DNA of 64,000 nt from Agrypnia vestita. Lineage: Eukaryota; Arthropoda; Insecta; Trichoptera; Phryganeidae. Position 1 is the first letter of the stretch. Each line of letters opens with the position of its first letter. Of this stretch, positions 43,607 to 52,975 are shown piece after piece. Both the position numbers and the translations under genes were made by a program. The DNA lies in NCBI GenBank assembly GCA_016648135.1, contig JADDOH010011226.1, positions 1 through 64,000 on the forward strand, in the 5' to 3' direction. Under the pieces are notes generated by a model. That model ran no database searches. It was not told where the DNA came from and saw only the letters and a program-made list of their open reading frames with translations.

Positions 43607-44432
43607 ACAAAAATGTTATTAGGTATTTGAGAAAGATATAGAGAGGAGAGTGACTGCCGGGAATAGGGTGAATGATGCTTTGAATGCAATAATTTCTAAT
43701 AGAAATATGTCTACCGATGCAAAACTGGCGGTACATAATGGAGTTCTGGTACCGACACTAATGTATGGAAGTGAAGCCTGGAGCTGGCAGAAGAGGAACG
43801 AAAGTAGATTGAATGCAGTGGAGGTGAGGCCCCTTAGACGTATGTGTGGTAAATCTGTGTATGATATAGTAAAGAATGAAGATATTAGGAATGAATGTAA
43901 AGCTGATCGTAGCATAATACATAGAATAAAAATAGGGTCGCTCAGGTGGTTTGAGCATGTTGAGCGAATGAACGAGGAAAGAATGGTAAGAAAGATATAT
44001 GATGCAAGTGCTGACGGCGCCAGAAAGAGAGGGCGACCACGGAAGACGTGGCATGACCAGATTAACCAGATACTGGAAGATGGTCCTGTTAGAAGCCTGA
44101 ACAACCATCGAGCTTGCATGCGAAGATGTATGAATGTAGACGAAGCGAAAGTTGTATGTCAGGTCAGAAGAGTGTGGCGCTCTATCCTCTCTGCCTACCC
44201 CCATGGAGAAACGGCGTGATGGTAAGTAAGTAAGTATTTGCGGCCGTTCAGAGTCATTTGGTTTGTGTTTTCTGGGGTAATTTGCCGTGTTTTTACGATT
44301 TTTCTGGCCGAAATTTCGGATCCTATTGCAAGGTTCATCATCATGATGTGTTGACGTATCCGAAACGCCGGCCAGAAAGATCGTAAAAACACGGCAAATT
44401 AACCCAGAAAACACAAACCAGAAGAGAACAAT
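43607..44432. mobile_element. palindromic element, family 2 (copy C), split by a LINE
   Basis: The outer end AAAATGTTATTAGGTATTTG (43607-43629) corresponds to GAATGTTCTTAGGTTTTCA of copy A. It is separated from the rest (44241-44432: CGGCCGTTCAGAGTCATTTG, then TTTCTGGGGTAATTTGCC ... GGCAAATTAACCCAGAAA) by a 604-bp LINE. Without the LINE the element is ~215 bp. Confidence 0.7.
43630..44233 (+). pseudogene. LINE family L1 C-terminal region, longest copy (copy 4)
   Basis: Open plus frame from 43623 to 44219: FEKDIERRVTAGNRVNDALN, LAVHNGVLVPTLMYGSEAWS, NECKADRSIIHRIKIGSLRW FEHVERMNEERM, ARKRGRPRKTWHDQINQILE, then WRSILSAYPHGETA-stop. These are the post-RT motifs of LINE ORF2-type proteins (R-I-x-A-G-N, Y-G-S-E-x-W, L-R-W-F-x-H-V-x-R-M, G-R-P-R-x-T-W). 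Uninterrupted for ~195 codons. RT and endonuclease are missing. It ends in a (GTAA)n tail. GTATTTG at 43623-43629 and 44234-44240 is the target duplication, placing the insertion inside the palindromic element. Other L1 copies: 27.2, 31.3, 36.3, 48.9 and 51.6 kb. Confidence 0.88.
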
Positions 44433-44644
44433 AAAACCTCTGCTTCGCATCGTTTTCAGACAGGGTACATACAATAATTTAGCTAGTTTGATGTGTCGGG
44501 TCGTGCACTTCTAGTGCCAAGTGGGCGACCGTCGAACTACCTTGATGACGTCAAGGAGCCCTCCAGCCCCTTTTATAACATACAGTGCGCGTTATCTTTA
44601 ATAAAAAAGTCAATATTAAGTATTCATTGTCGGTGTTTAACCTG

Positions 44645-45238
44645 TTAACCGGGCGGGACGTATAAATACGTCCAACGTAAACAATATCGGGTACGGGCAG
44701 AACGTATGTATACGTCCTTGAAATATATGTTGCGCCCTGGAACGGGCAGAACGTATATTTTCGAACAACAAAGGTATAAAGGTCATCCATACATGTCTCG
44801 ACATGAATTCAAGACACGGAGGGAATCAGTATCGTTTCGCAATTGAGAGTAGTGGACGTGTTCTGGGTGAGCAGTGACGGATACGTACTTATACTTACTC
44901 ACCTATTTTCGTATTATATATTATTTACTTATATTTTTTATATTTCCAACTTTTTTTATTAGAATACATTTTTATAAGTATCCATCAAAATTAATGTAAG
45001 CTATATCAGCAAGAACGAAATCAATGCACCAATCTATTTTTTGTTGGTATTATTTTCTATTTGTTCGTAATTTTGTATTTTTCTTTGTACTTTATGTATA
45101 AATAAACGAAAAATATATATTTAACTTAATTTAAGCATATAAAAAAAATGAAATTTCACTAGACGTATTGACACGTCCTAGTGAAAATGTTCGCGCCCGT
45201 TGTATGTTGCGTAATTAAAAAGAAACTCGCCCGGTTAA
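44645..45238. mobile_element. non-autonomous piggyBac-like element (TTAA-flanked, 586 bp)
   Basis: TTAA|CCGGGCG at 44645 and CGCCCGG|TTAA at 45228-45238 give TTAA target duplications and matching 7-bp termini. Subterminal repeats of the type GGACGTATAAATACGTCC, GAACGTATGTATACGTCC and GAACGTATATTTTCG occur on the left. GACGTATTGACACGTCC and GGGCGCGAACATTTTC (reverse strand) occur on the right. No transposase remains. TTAA specificity and C/G-rich short termini are the hallmarks of piggyBac. Confidence 0.7.
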
Positions 45239-45239
45239 T

Positions 45240-45375
45240 AGGTTAAAAACGATCGATCACAAATTATAAATCTGTCGACATTTCATTAAAATAATATAAA
45301 ATTCGATCGATTCGCCTTACGACCACATACATCGGTGGAATGCAACCCGATCGTTAAGTGGGGGATTGCTGTATT
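45240..45375 (-). repeat. possible pogo/Tigger-like terminus
   Basis: Read on the minus strand from 45371: CAGCAATCCCCCACTTAACG ATCGGGTTGC. The CAG start with CCCCC-ACTTAACGA resembles pogo/Tigger-type ends and a TA follows at 45372-45373. A phrase with ACTAACGACC...CTTAACGA at 43535-43560 might be the other end, but is too decayed to confirm. Confidence 0.35.
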
Positions 45376-45399
45376 GAAATTCGTGCTGCCCGTGGTAAA

Positions 45400-45925
45400 A
45401 GTGGGCGTATGTATAGCCGTATTTGTAATTTAATTAATCGAGTATAAGACAGGTAGTCACGTATTATTAAATGAAAGGTAAAGAAAAAATTAAAAACATC
45501 ATTTTTATATGATACTATCTTCCTTCGATTATCTTTTAATCAACCTCCCAATGGTACATGGAAAATGTTTATTTATGGAGGTCAGTGCGTTTATTTTTGA
45601 CTTCTCAGCTGTGAAGCAATTTATATGGACCCTTTTCAAACTCACATACACAGAATAATAATCGCAAACACACGCTGGATGCAACCGATTTATACATCAG
45701 ATTATTTGATTTTTCCTCATGTTTATTTCAGGATTTCTACCGTAAGCATGATAAACGCAATACTTTTCTGTCTTGGCACATCAATCATGATCTATCTATC
45801 TCGTATATCTTCTTCGTACAATATATAGGTATATTTATTCATCAACATAATTTAAAAAAAAAATTATTTATCATAATAATTATTGAAAAAATCGGCGGTT
45901 TATAAATTGATTTGAAATTTTTTTA
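45400..45925. other. AT-rich DNA, no recognised feature
   Basis: A 67-codon plus frame at 45625-45828 has no family resemblance. Confidence 0.3.
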
Positions 45926-45927
45926 CT

Positions 45928-46090
45928 TTTAATTTTACGTTTCAAGAGGCCCAATTACAGAAGCGAAACACACCACAAAACACCCAGGCTTGAGTAAGTA
46001 ACCTGGAATAATTGTGACCTCACCGGGAATCGAACCCGGAACCCTCGGTGTGAGAAGCCCGTGTCATGCCCACTGGGCTACGAGGGCCGC
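45928..46090 (-). mobile_element. tRNA-derived SINE, family B (best copy)
   Basis: The minus strand begins GGCGGCCCTCGTAGCCCAGT GGGCATGACACGGGCTTCTC, then B-box GGGTTCGATTCCCGG with a perfect 5-bp T-stem. The body follows (AATTATTCCAGGTTACTTAC, GTGGTGTGTTTCGCTTCTGT, GGGCCTCTTGAAACG). The acceptor stem does not pair. It abuts the Penelope-like remnant starting at 46094. Confidence 0.7.
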
Positions 46091-46093
46091 CGT

Positions 46094-46265
46094 AATGATT
46101 GTAATTCTTTTTTTATAGGAAAATAAGTGTATAAGTTTTGATGTAGGAGTTGAGGAACACTTAGATGTTTGAGTAGTAATAATTATTCTGAATTTTATAA
46201 TCATGTTTTAGAAATGGATCATTATTTTTATATAAATAAGGATTAACAAATTTTACACACAATTT
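46094..46265 (+). pseudogene. Penelope-like element, GIY-YIG remnant (copy 2)
   Basis: Plus frames read NDCNSFFIGKIS, then SFDVGVEEHLDV and, after a frameshift near 46165, SSNNYSEFYNHVLEMDHYFY INKD. The order matches the copy at 28.6 kb (YNYSEFSKYFLKMDHSFDIN KG). Short and inactive. Confidence 0.6.
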
Positions 46266-46399
46266 ATGAATTATAATTTAAGAAATAAGAAAAAATGAAC
46301 ATTACAAGTATTATTTTTTAATTTATTTTAATTTATTAAATAAAAAGATAAAACAAATATTTTTTAAACAATATATTCATCCCAAGGCAAAAGATATAA

Positions 46400-46860
46400 A
46401 TAAACAATGGCGTAGAATTTTGTTTGTCGATAACAATTTGTCAAAAATAATAACTAAAAATATTCCTAATTCAATACAGCTGGCCTTTTATACGAGTAAC
46501 AAATTTTTAAAAACCATGCTAAATAATAAAAACAACGTTGATCCTATCATGAAATCACGAGTTTATAAACTTAATTGTAACGATTATGATCATTTTTATA
46601 TTGGTAAAACAAAAATAAATTTTGATCTAGGGTTAAAGAAAAGAACACATCAAAGCTTTAACTAGAAATGTTGAGTCTGATTTTGCGAAACATTTAATAG
46701 AATATGACCGTACATTTAATAATAATAAAGGTTTACATTTTTTACATATTACTTATAAGATCCCACAAATAAATCATCTGTAAATACTGGAAATTAGGAA
46801 AAGTGTTAATATTAATTCAAATATAATAACCGTACTAAATTTGTACACAACCCACTTTTG
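46400..46860 (+). pseudogene. Penelope-like element, RT-endonuclease linker and GIY-YIG domain (copy 3)
   Basis: The frame at 46405-46665 reads RRILFVDNNLSKIITKNIPN SIQLAFYTSNKFLKTMLNNK, the RT-to-endonuclease linker. Then VYKLNCNDYDHFYIGKTK, a well-preserved GIY-YIG motif (V-Y, F-Y-I-G). A frameshift near 46645 leads to EHIKALTRNVESDFAKHLIE YDRTFNNNKGLHFLHITYK, the catalytic-E region and C-terminus, to a stop near 46784, and LEIRKSVNIN follows. RT proper is absent. Two tails in tandem (with copy 2) fit the tandem arrangement often described for Penelope-like elements. Function in life: RT plus endonuclease for target-primed retrotransposition; here dead. Confidence 0.75.
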
Positions 46861-47144
46861 AATATTTTTCCACTTGAGATTATCAAAGACTTGCAAACCA
46901 AGGTGCAGAAAAATAGAAGGATCCTTTTGAGCCCATCGAGGCCCATTCGAGGATGTAGTCCTATGATTCGCATCCATTGAGAATGACCCTTGGATCGTCT
47001 AGCCCACCACTGGGCTTGTATATTATATGGGCATGTTTTGAGATGCTGATTAATATTCTATTTATTGATTGATTAATGGTTTACAGTTAATCGAGTAATT
47101 TGGAAGTCTGATGTAAAACACTATGCAACTCCTCGCACACCTTT

Positions 47145-47812
47145 AGGCCGGCCGTACTTTGGATACGAATTATTACGTACATATTCGTACGATTATTTTC
47201 GTACGTATGGAGCGCGCGCATTGATTGCGTCTCGCGTTGGTCACGATCAATTACTTTTCGCATTTCTCCAATAACGTTTGTGCCAAATGAATAATCTGTA
47301 TCTTCTGGAAAACTCTATTATCTATCATATATTCTATCATATATTCATGACTATCTATCTAATAGATTCACAAATGCTGGGGAGAATCGAAGTGCAACGA
47401 GAGCACATAACATCGGAGAAATATTTAAAAGTTTTTTGTTTTAAGTACATAATTATACCTCACCTTCATTAAACCAAATTATTAAACCTACAGGTATTTT
47501 TTAGTTCTTTACAGATTCTCCGCCATGATCTGCGCTGATTGTCACGTAATTGAATCACTTTGGTCCTGCAAACATTTGTGGTCATGTGTCAAATTGACAA
47601 AATTTTCATTATCCATCGTACGAAATCGCAAAAATTTCCGAACAAATCCGGATCGTGTCGGACGTCGCATTTATACGTGCATACACGCACTACTAAATCG
47701 TGTAGTGTGCGATGTTCAATACTACTTTGAAAGTCAGGAATGTACTTGCATATTTGTACGTATACGTACTACTCAATTTCGTACGAAAACGCATCCAGTG
47801 TGCGGCCGGCGT
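47145..47812. mobile_element. non-autonomous DNA element with ~60-bp imperfect terminal inverted repeats
   Basis: The left end GGCCGGCCGTACTTTGGATA CGAATTATTACGTAC is mirrored by the right end (reverse strand) GCCGGCCGCACACTGGATGC GTTTTCGTACG. Both ends are followed by clusters of CGTACG/GTACGTAT repeats inside. The 668-bp interior includes a 105-codon plus frame (MICADCHVIESLWSCKHLWS) that matches no transposase I know. Superfamily uncertain; no clear target duplication. Confidence 0.55.
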
Positions 47813-48304
47813 TACTCAAAGTATATCTTCACATACACGTAGACATTGTGTAAGCTCTTTTCATTTGTTATTATTTTAATTATTTTTTATTTTTATTTTC
47901 GTAATCTAGATGGACTTCTGTCTGAGTGCATAATTGGGACGGGAGATGAGGTGAGAAAAAGGCATAAAATTTACGAAATCACTGACTTGGAGGGCTCATC
48001 GAAACCGCAATTTGTTAACCTTGTCGCTATATATTGTTGTAATTTGTATGTTGCAAATAAACCAAGAATAACATTCTGGGGTTTTACTAGTAGAATAATA
48101 ATTAGACCTCCCGGCCTGTTATAACGTTAAACAATAGCATACAGTATTTTCTTTAATAACTGGATATTTTATTGTATGTATCTACGTAGAATGTACGATT
48201 TCATATACATATTACACGTGAAAATGTATAATTTATAAATAAAAAGTAACAGTAAATTCAATATGAAGATAAGCGACATTATAGTTTGTTTTATTTATAT
48301 AAAA

Positions 48305-48490
48305 TATTGAATTATTATTAAAGTAGCTCATATCGAATATAATACATTCATTCGCTTTCATATAAATCAAATAAAATAATTAAAATCTTGCGAAAATTTC
48401 TGGTTCGAATTTCTGCAAGGTTTAAAACATTTTATTTGACTTCTATTAACTCGAATGAATTTTCGATTTTCGATGTGAAGCGCTTTCATG
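48305..48490. mobile_element. foldback family 4 core (copy 5, partial)
   Basis: ATTCATTCGCTTTCATATAA ATCAAATAAAATAATTAAAA and TAAAACATTTTATTTGACTT CTATTAACTCGAATGAATTT form the family's palindromic core. Outer ends not found. A degenerate GATACAGTAGTGTC-GGAAC hairpin lies just right of it on the minus strand (48525-48550). Confidence 0.5.
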
Positions 48491-48841
48491 AAACATTTAA
48501 GTATTACAGAAATTTTAGTTCTTTTTGTTCCGACACTACTGTATCTTCTTCGAGACTACATACGTAATTCTGTGTCTCTCTTCTGTCAACCTGTCGAATT
48601 TAAATGGATACAATAGGTTTATTTGTTTTAAAAATTAGTGTTCAGTTTAATATACTGTTGTCATCTCTGATGTCGCAGGTTCGTATCGAATTTAAAATAA
48701 TGATTTTTTTGTGAGAGATAGGGAAAGAAATAAAATGAGGATTTTATTTGGCGATTTTTTCGGGTTGCGCATATTTCTCCACTGTGCACCCTTTTGACGT
48801 CGGCGTCGTACCGTAATGATATATGTATAAAATAATGATAT

Positions 48842-49166
48842 ATACGTATATTAATTAACTAACTAACCATCATGCCGTTTCCCCACAGGGGTAGAGAGAG
48901 AGAGAATAGAACTCTATATTATTCTACTTTAGCACGCCACTTTTGCTTCGGCTACATTTAAACGTTTTCTCATCCATTCTCTACGATTGTTAAGGCTTTT
49001 AACAGGGCCACCCTCCAATATTTGTAGTATCTTATCGTGTCAAGCCTTTCACGGACGCCCTGTATTCCTGCTGCCTTCAACACTCCCTTCATATATTTTG
49101 TTTACCATCAGTTCCTCGCTCATATCTTCAACATGAGTAATTTACATATTGTATAATACGTATATT
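48842..49166 (-). pseudogene. old LINE family L1 tail with 11-bp target duplication (copy 5)
   Basis: CATGCCGTTTCCCCACAGGG GTAGAGAGAGAG through TTCACGGACGCCCTGTATTC parallels the reverse complement of the L1 C-terminus with many substitutions and no open frame. A TTAG-type tail lies at its left end. ATACGTATATT occurs at 48842-48852 and 49156-49166, a clean duplication despite the age of the copy. Confidence 0.75.
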
Positions 49167-49169
49167 TTA

Positions 49170-50850
49170 CACCGTAAAGAATGATATAAAATATATAAAT
49201 TATGTGATGAGATATATACCTATAACTAGACCGCATTCAAAAGAATGTGCGCAAAAAATGTGTGTATTGTTACGATGCAAAAAATGAACACAAATTTAAG
49301 TTTTTCTTGTAAGTTTCTTCTTTAAACTAAAAAATATATATTTATTTGGAATATCATATTGAGGCTTGTAATACGGGCTTGCCAGGCAACTTTCCCCCGC
49401 TTTCTTCTCACCGGAAAAAGCTAGGAATTGGTCTTTTGATTGTGGTCGACCCATAGTATCAAACTTATTCAGAGAAAAACCGCATTAATATTTGTTTAGC
49501 CGTTTTCGAGTTATATTTTTACAGTCATTGTCGTCCACGTGTACGAAGGCGTAGACCAGTAGGCTAGACGCTGGTTTTTGATATGAGGGTTCTGGATTCA
49601 ATTCCAGACACAACACATGTGTGATTTTTCAAGTTTGGATGTTTTTGACATTTATTTCGCCATAATAATTGAACCCCATTGCATATTGTAGGGTAAATGA
49701 AATTAAATGAATTACACGCTTAAAAAACATAAAGGTACATGCAACTGGGCAAGTTAAGTTTTATAGTTAGTAAGTGATTTATTTGAATTTTTTTCGTATA
49801 ATCCGTTTTTGGCTCCGTAATCGGATAATCCAACAATCGGTAATGGCAAAATCGACAAATTGAGACATCGGCAAAGCCTTAATTAATTGATCCACTTCTG
49901 TCCAGAATGGATTAAGGCTTTGGGACTAGTTCTTGATGAAAGCTAATCTTCGATGAAAGGATTTCTCTTGTTTGAAGTTCGCAAAGTGTGCGGTTCGATA
50001 AATCAGGTAATGGGCGATAGAGAGAAGACCTTCGGCATTTATAGCGCGTCACAGCGGGAGTGTGGAGTTCGATCCTCTGCGGAACGCGGTGCGGTGGTAT
50101 GCGATACAACGCTCAAACCTTTTAGGAACCCCCACGGGCTTTTTGATGGAGTACATTTGATTGATCGAGTTAGTCATTAAGAATTTATTGTAGGGCTGGT
50201 TTTTATTACGCTGCCATTAATTTATCATCAAGGGATGATTAATATCTCGCTTTAGTATACTGTACAAATGTTAAAAAATTCACGATAAAATATTTTGTGT
50301 TCTCTAAACGGGACACGTGACCGTCGAATTTCGTTCGTTTCATCTGCCACAGATGGCGATCAAGGGATGAAATAATAAATGAACTTTAGAAAAAAGGTAT
50401 CAAAAAATTAATTAAAATTATCACAGACACTCTCTTCCATCGTCAGGTATAATTTATTTATTTATTTAATGTATACGGCTAAATATCCTTTTACCTACAA
50501 TACATTTAAACATAATATTAGAACAACAACATATATGTTTAAATTATAAAAATAGAATTATACATCAGTGTAGAAATAGACAAAAAATAAGATATAAAAG
50601 AGATATAATACAATAAAACACATGAATAACATAAAAATTAAAAATACGAGTAAGTATACGTGGACTTAACATGAAAGTGGCATTATATTAAATACATAAA
50701 ATTGACATATTTCGGTTGGATTAGACATAATTTATATAAATAAATAGGTATAATAATTTGTTTGTGAGTGAATTAAGAATTCAGGATGGCAGGGTGTAGA
50801 GCTTTTATTAGCGAATATTTATGTTGTGCTAAACTGAAATTAAAAATATT
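49170..50850. other. unclassified DNA with one tRNA-like fragment
   Basis: 49550-49620 (plus) reads GTAGACCAGTAGGCTAGACG CTGGTTTTTGATATGAGGGT TCTGGATTCAATTCCAGAC, a decayed family B SINE head. 49930-50180 has a balanced composition with open frames on both strands (plus: REKTFGIYSASQRECGVRSS) and no recognisable family. The rest is AT-rich. Confidence 0.35.
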
Positions 50851-50854
50851 GTGC

Positions 50855-51325
50855 TAAACTGGAATTGATCAGATTTTAAGAAATGTTTACAAAATTCTAA
50901 AATCGAAAAATACCGCACGAAATAGAGGTATTCGAATAAACGAACATTTTAGAATAAGCTAGAAATTGGTAGAAAACGCGACTATGTTCGAGAAACTTCT
51001 AGAAGTCCAGAATCCTATGTATTGCGTAGCTGCGAGTGTTTGCGAGACAGTCTGTTGTGACTGATAGCGAGCACCACAGATAAAGTGAGCGGACGATTCA
51101 GATAGGCAAATATTGGTGACTATCGATAAAGCGCCAGAGTACCTATCCGAGTGCGATATATTCTCGAAGTGTAAGATTATCTAGTGACGATTAATTGTGT
51201 AGTGCGAATTACACATGGGGTAACAGTTAACTTGTGTCCAGCGACTTTGTTTAAAATAATTTTTTAATTAATTTAAGTGTTTTATTTCGTCTCCCACTGC
51301 CACAAACGCGTGATTATATAATGTG
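50855..51325 (+). mobile_element. LTR-like segment A with a perfect heat-shock element
   Basis: Shares ordered blocks with 52632-52970: ACGAACATTTTAGAATAAGC TAGA, TGTATTGCGTAGCTGC, ATAGCGAGCACCACAG, AGTGCGAATTAC, and GTGTCCAGCGACTTTGTTTA AAATAA. It ends near CGTGATTATATAAT followed by GTGGTGCGAGCGTGTC, which could be a TGG-type primer-binding site. At 50987-51004 lies TTCgaGAAacTTCtaGAA, four perfect alternating units. Ends are not sharply defined. Confidence 0.5.
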
Positions 51326-51545
51326 GTGCGAGCGTGTCAAATATGCAATAAATATAAATATTTTTTTTCTTTCTTTGTTATGCTCTTGCCAGACCAGTTA
51401 CAGTAGCTATGATAATCATGACTGACTCAATTATTCTGCGCCATTCGATCCGATTTGCAGCATTTTAATACCAAATATAAATAGTATCGACGTATGGTAA
51501 GGCAAATACTGGAAACTCGTCACCATCCTTGTCAATGTGCATTAT

Positions 51546-52062
51546 ATACATTATAACTAACTAACTAACTAACTAACTTACCATCACGCCGTTTCCCCGT
51601 GGGGGTAGGCAGAGAGGATAGAGCGCCATACTCTTCTGTCCTGACATACAACTTTCGCTTCATCTACATTCATACATCTTCGCATGCAAGCTCGACTGTC
51701 GTTGAGGCTTCTAACAGGACCATCTTCCAGTATGCATGCCACGTCTTCCGTGGTCGCCCTCTCTTTCTGGCGCCGTCAACACTTGCATTATATATCTTTC
51801 TTACCATTCTTTCCTCGTTCATTCGCTCAACATGCCCAAACCACCTGAGCGACCCTATTTTAATTCTATGTATTATGCTACGATCAGCTTTACATTCATT
51901 CCTAATATCTTCATTCTTTACGTTATCATACGATTTGCCACAAATAAGTCTAAGGGATCTCATCTCCACTGCATTCAATCTACTTTCGTTCGTCTTCTGC
52001 CAGCTCCAGGCTTCACTTTCATACATTAGTGTCGGTACCAGAAATCCATTACATACATTATA
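51546..52062 (-). pseudogene. LINE family L1 C-terminal tail with 10-bp target duplication (copy 6)
   Basis: The minus frame reads NGFLVPTLMYESEAWSWQKT NESRLNAVEMRSLRLICGKS, HRIKIGSLRWFGHVERMNEE RMVRKIYNASVDGARKRGRP RKTWHAYW. A ~17-bp deletion near 51735 shifts the frame before the CMRRCMNVDEAKVVCQD-like end. It ends in a (TTAG)n tail at 51556-51580. ATACATTATA at 51546-51555 and 52053-52062 bounds the insert exactly. It sits between the two LTR-like segments. Confidence 0.88.
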
Positions 52063-52201
52063 CGTATTACTTATTTTTTTGTACCTCAACTCCTTTTTAT
52101 AACTGAGTTGTATCTGTTTTTGTTAAATTAAACATTAGTATTACTTTCTTATCATATAACTCTCTTTTGCATTATTTTATTATAATATATTTATGTCTTT
52201 C

Positions 52202-52299
52202 TGCTGGATGACCAAATACATCAAATAAACTTAAATTCTTGATGGCTTCCTGCTGGATGACCAAATACATCAAATAAACTTAAATTCTTGATGGCTTCC
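52202..52299 (+). repeat. perfect tandem duplication, 2 x 49 bp
   Basis: TGCTGGATGACCAAATACAT CAAATAAACTTAAATTCTTG ATGGCTTCC occurs twice with no visible difference (52202-52250 and 52251-52299), implying a very recent duplication or assembly duplication. Confidence 0.92.
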
Positions 52300-52631
52300 T
52301 GAAGTGCATCATTCTTTGAAATCTTCACCACATCCTTTCGTGTATTCATCGATCTTCCTTGACCCTACCTTGAACCCTGATCCATCATTTTCTCTGCTGC
52401 ATTTGAAGTTCTCGAGTCACGTTCGTTGTATTTAAGTAGAAGATATATATTGTTCAACATTTATTTCTCATTGAGTCCAGCTATTTTTCTGTGATAGTAA
52501 AAAAATGAATTTATATCTAGATCTTGGCATGAGACAGCGTGTGTTACTTTGGGGATTAATTGCATGATATAAAGATAGATGTATCATTTACAAAAGATTA
52601 TATAAACGAGTTTATCTCAAATATTTCATCA

Positions 52632-52975
52632 TGTTGTCACGAGATTTTAAAATGGAAGAAAAAACCAGCAGACGATCGAAGTTTTCGATTAAACGAAAAT
52701 TTTAGAATAAACTAGAGATGTATGTACCTGTATATTGCGCATCTGCAAGAGCCAGCGAGATAATGTGTTTGTTCAGACAGCTAGCGAACACCACAGCGTG
52801 CGGAATATTTAAAATGTAAAAAGTGTTTCACAAACAAGTGGAAGATTCCCGAGAAACTATTTTCTCGAGAATCATCCACTTGAAAAAAAAATTAGTGCGA
52901 ATTACGATAATGTTCCAGTGTCAAGTGACTTCGTGTATAAAATATAAATTTATTTCATTAGATAGATTTTTCGTA
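52632..52975 (+). mobile_element. LTR-like segment B (related to 50855-51325)
   Basis: Starts TGTTGTCACGAGATTTTAAA and carries TAAACGAAAATTTTAGAATA AACTAGA, TGTATATTGCGCATCTGC, CTAGCGAACACCACAG, AGTGCGAATTACG and GTGTCAAGTGACTTCGTGTA TAAAAT. It lacks the ~45 bp that hold the heat-shock element in segment A. A hairpin, CAAGTGGAAGATTCCCGAGAA against TTCTCGAGAATCATCCACTTG, lies at 52839-52888. Both segments in the same orientation 1.3 kb apart could be the two LTRs of one gutted element. Confidence 0.45.

Noticed and set aside
43758..44474. Long minus-strand open frames opposite the L1 LINE
   Set aside because: They are antisense shadows of the plus-strand LINE frame, which carries the recognisable motifs.
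43535..45375. A single pogo/Tigger element spanning the LINE, palindromic element and piggyBac MITE
   Set aside because: Only the right terminus looks plausible; the left counterpart is too decayed to support a 1.8-kb nested host element.
46010..46088. Functional tRNA gene (Val-like)
   Set aside because: The T-arm is perfect but the acceptor stem does not pair and the anticodon arm is irregular; a SINE body follows.
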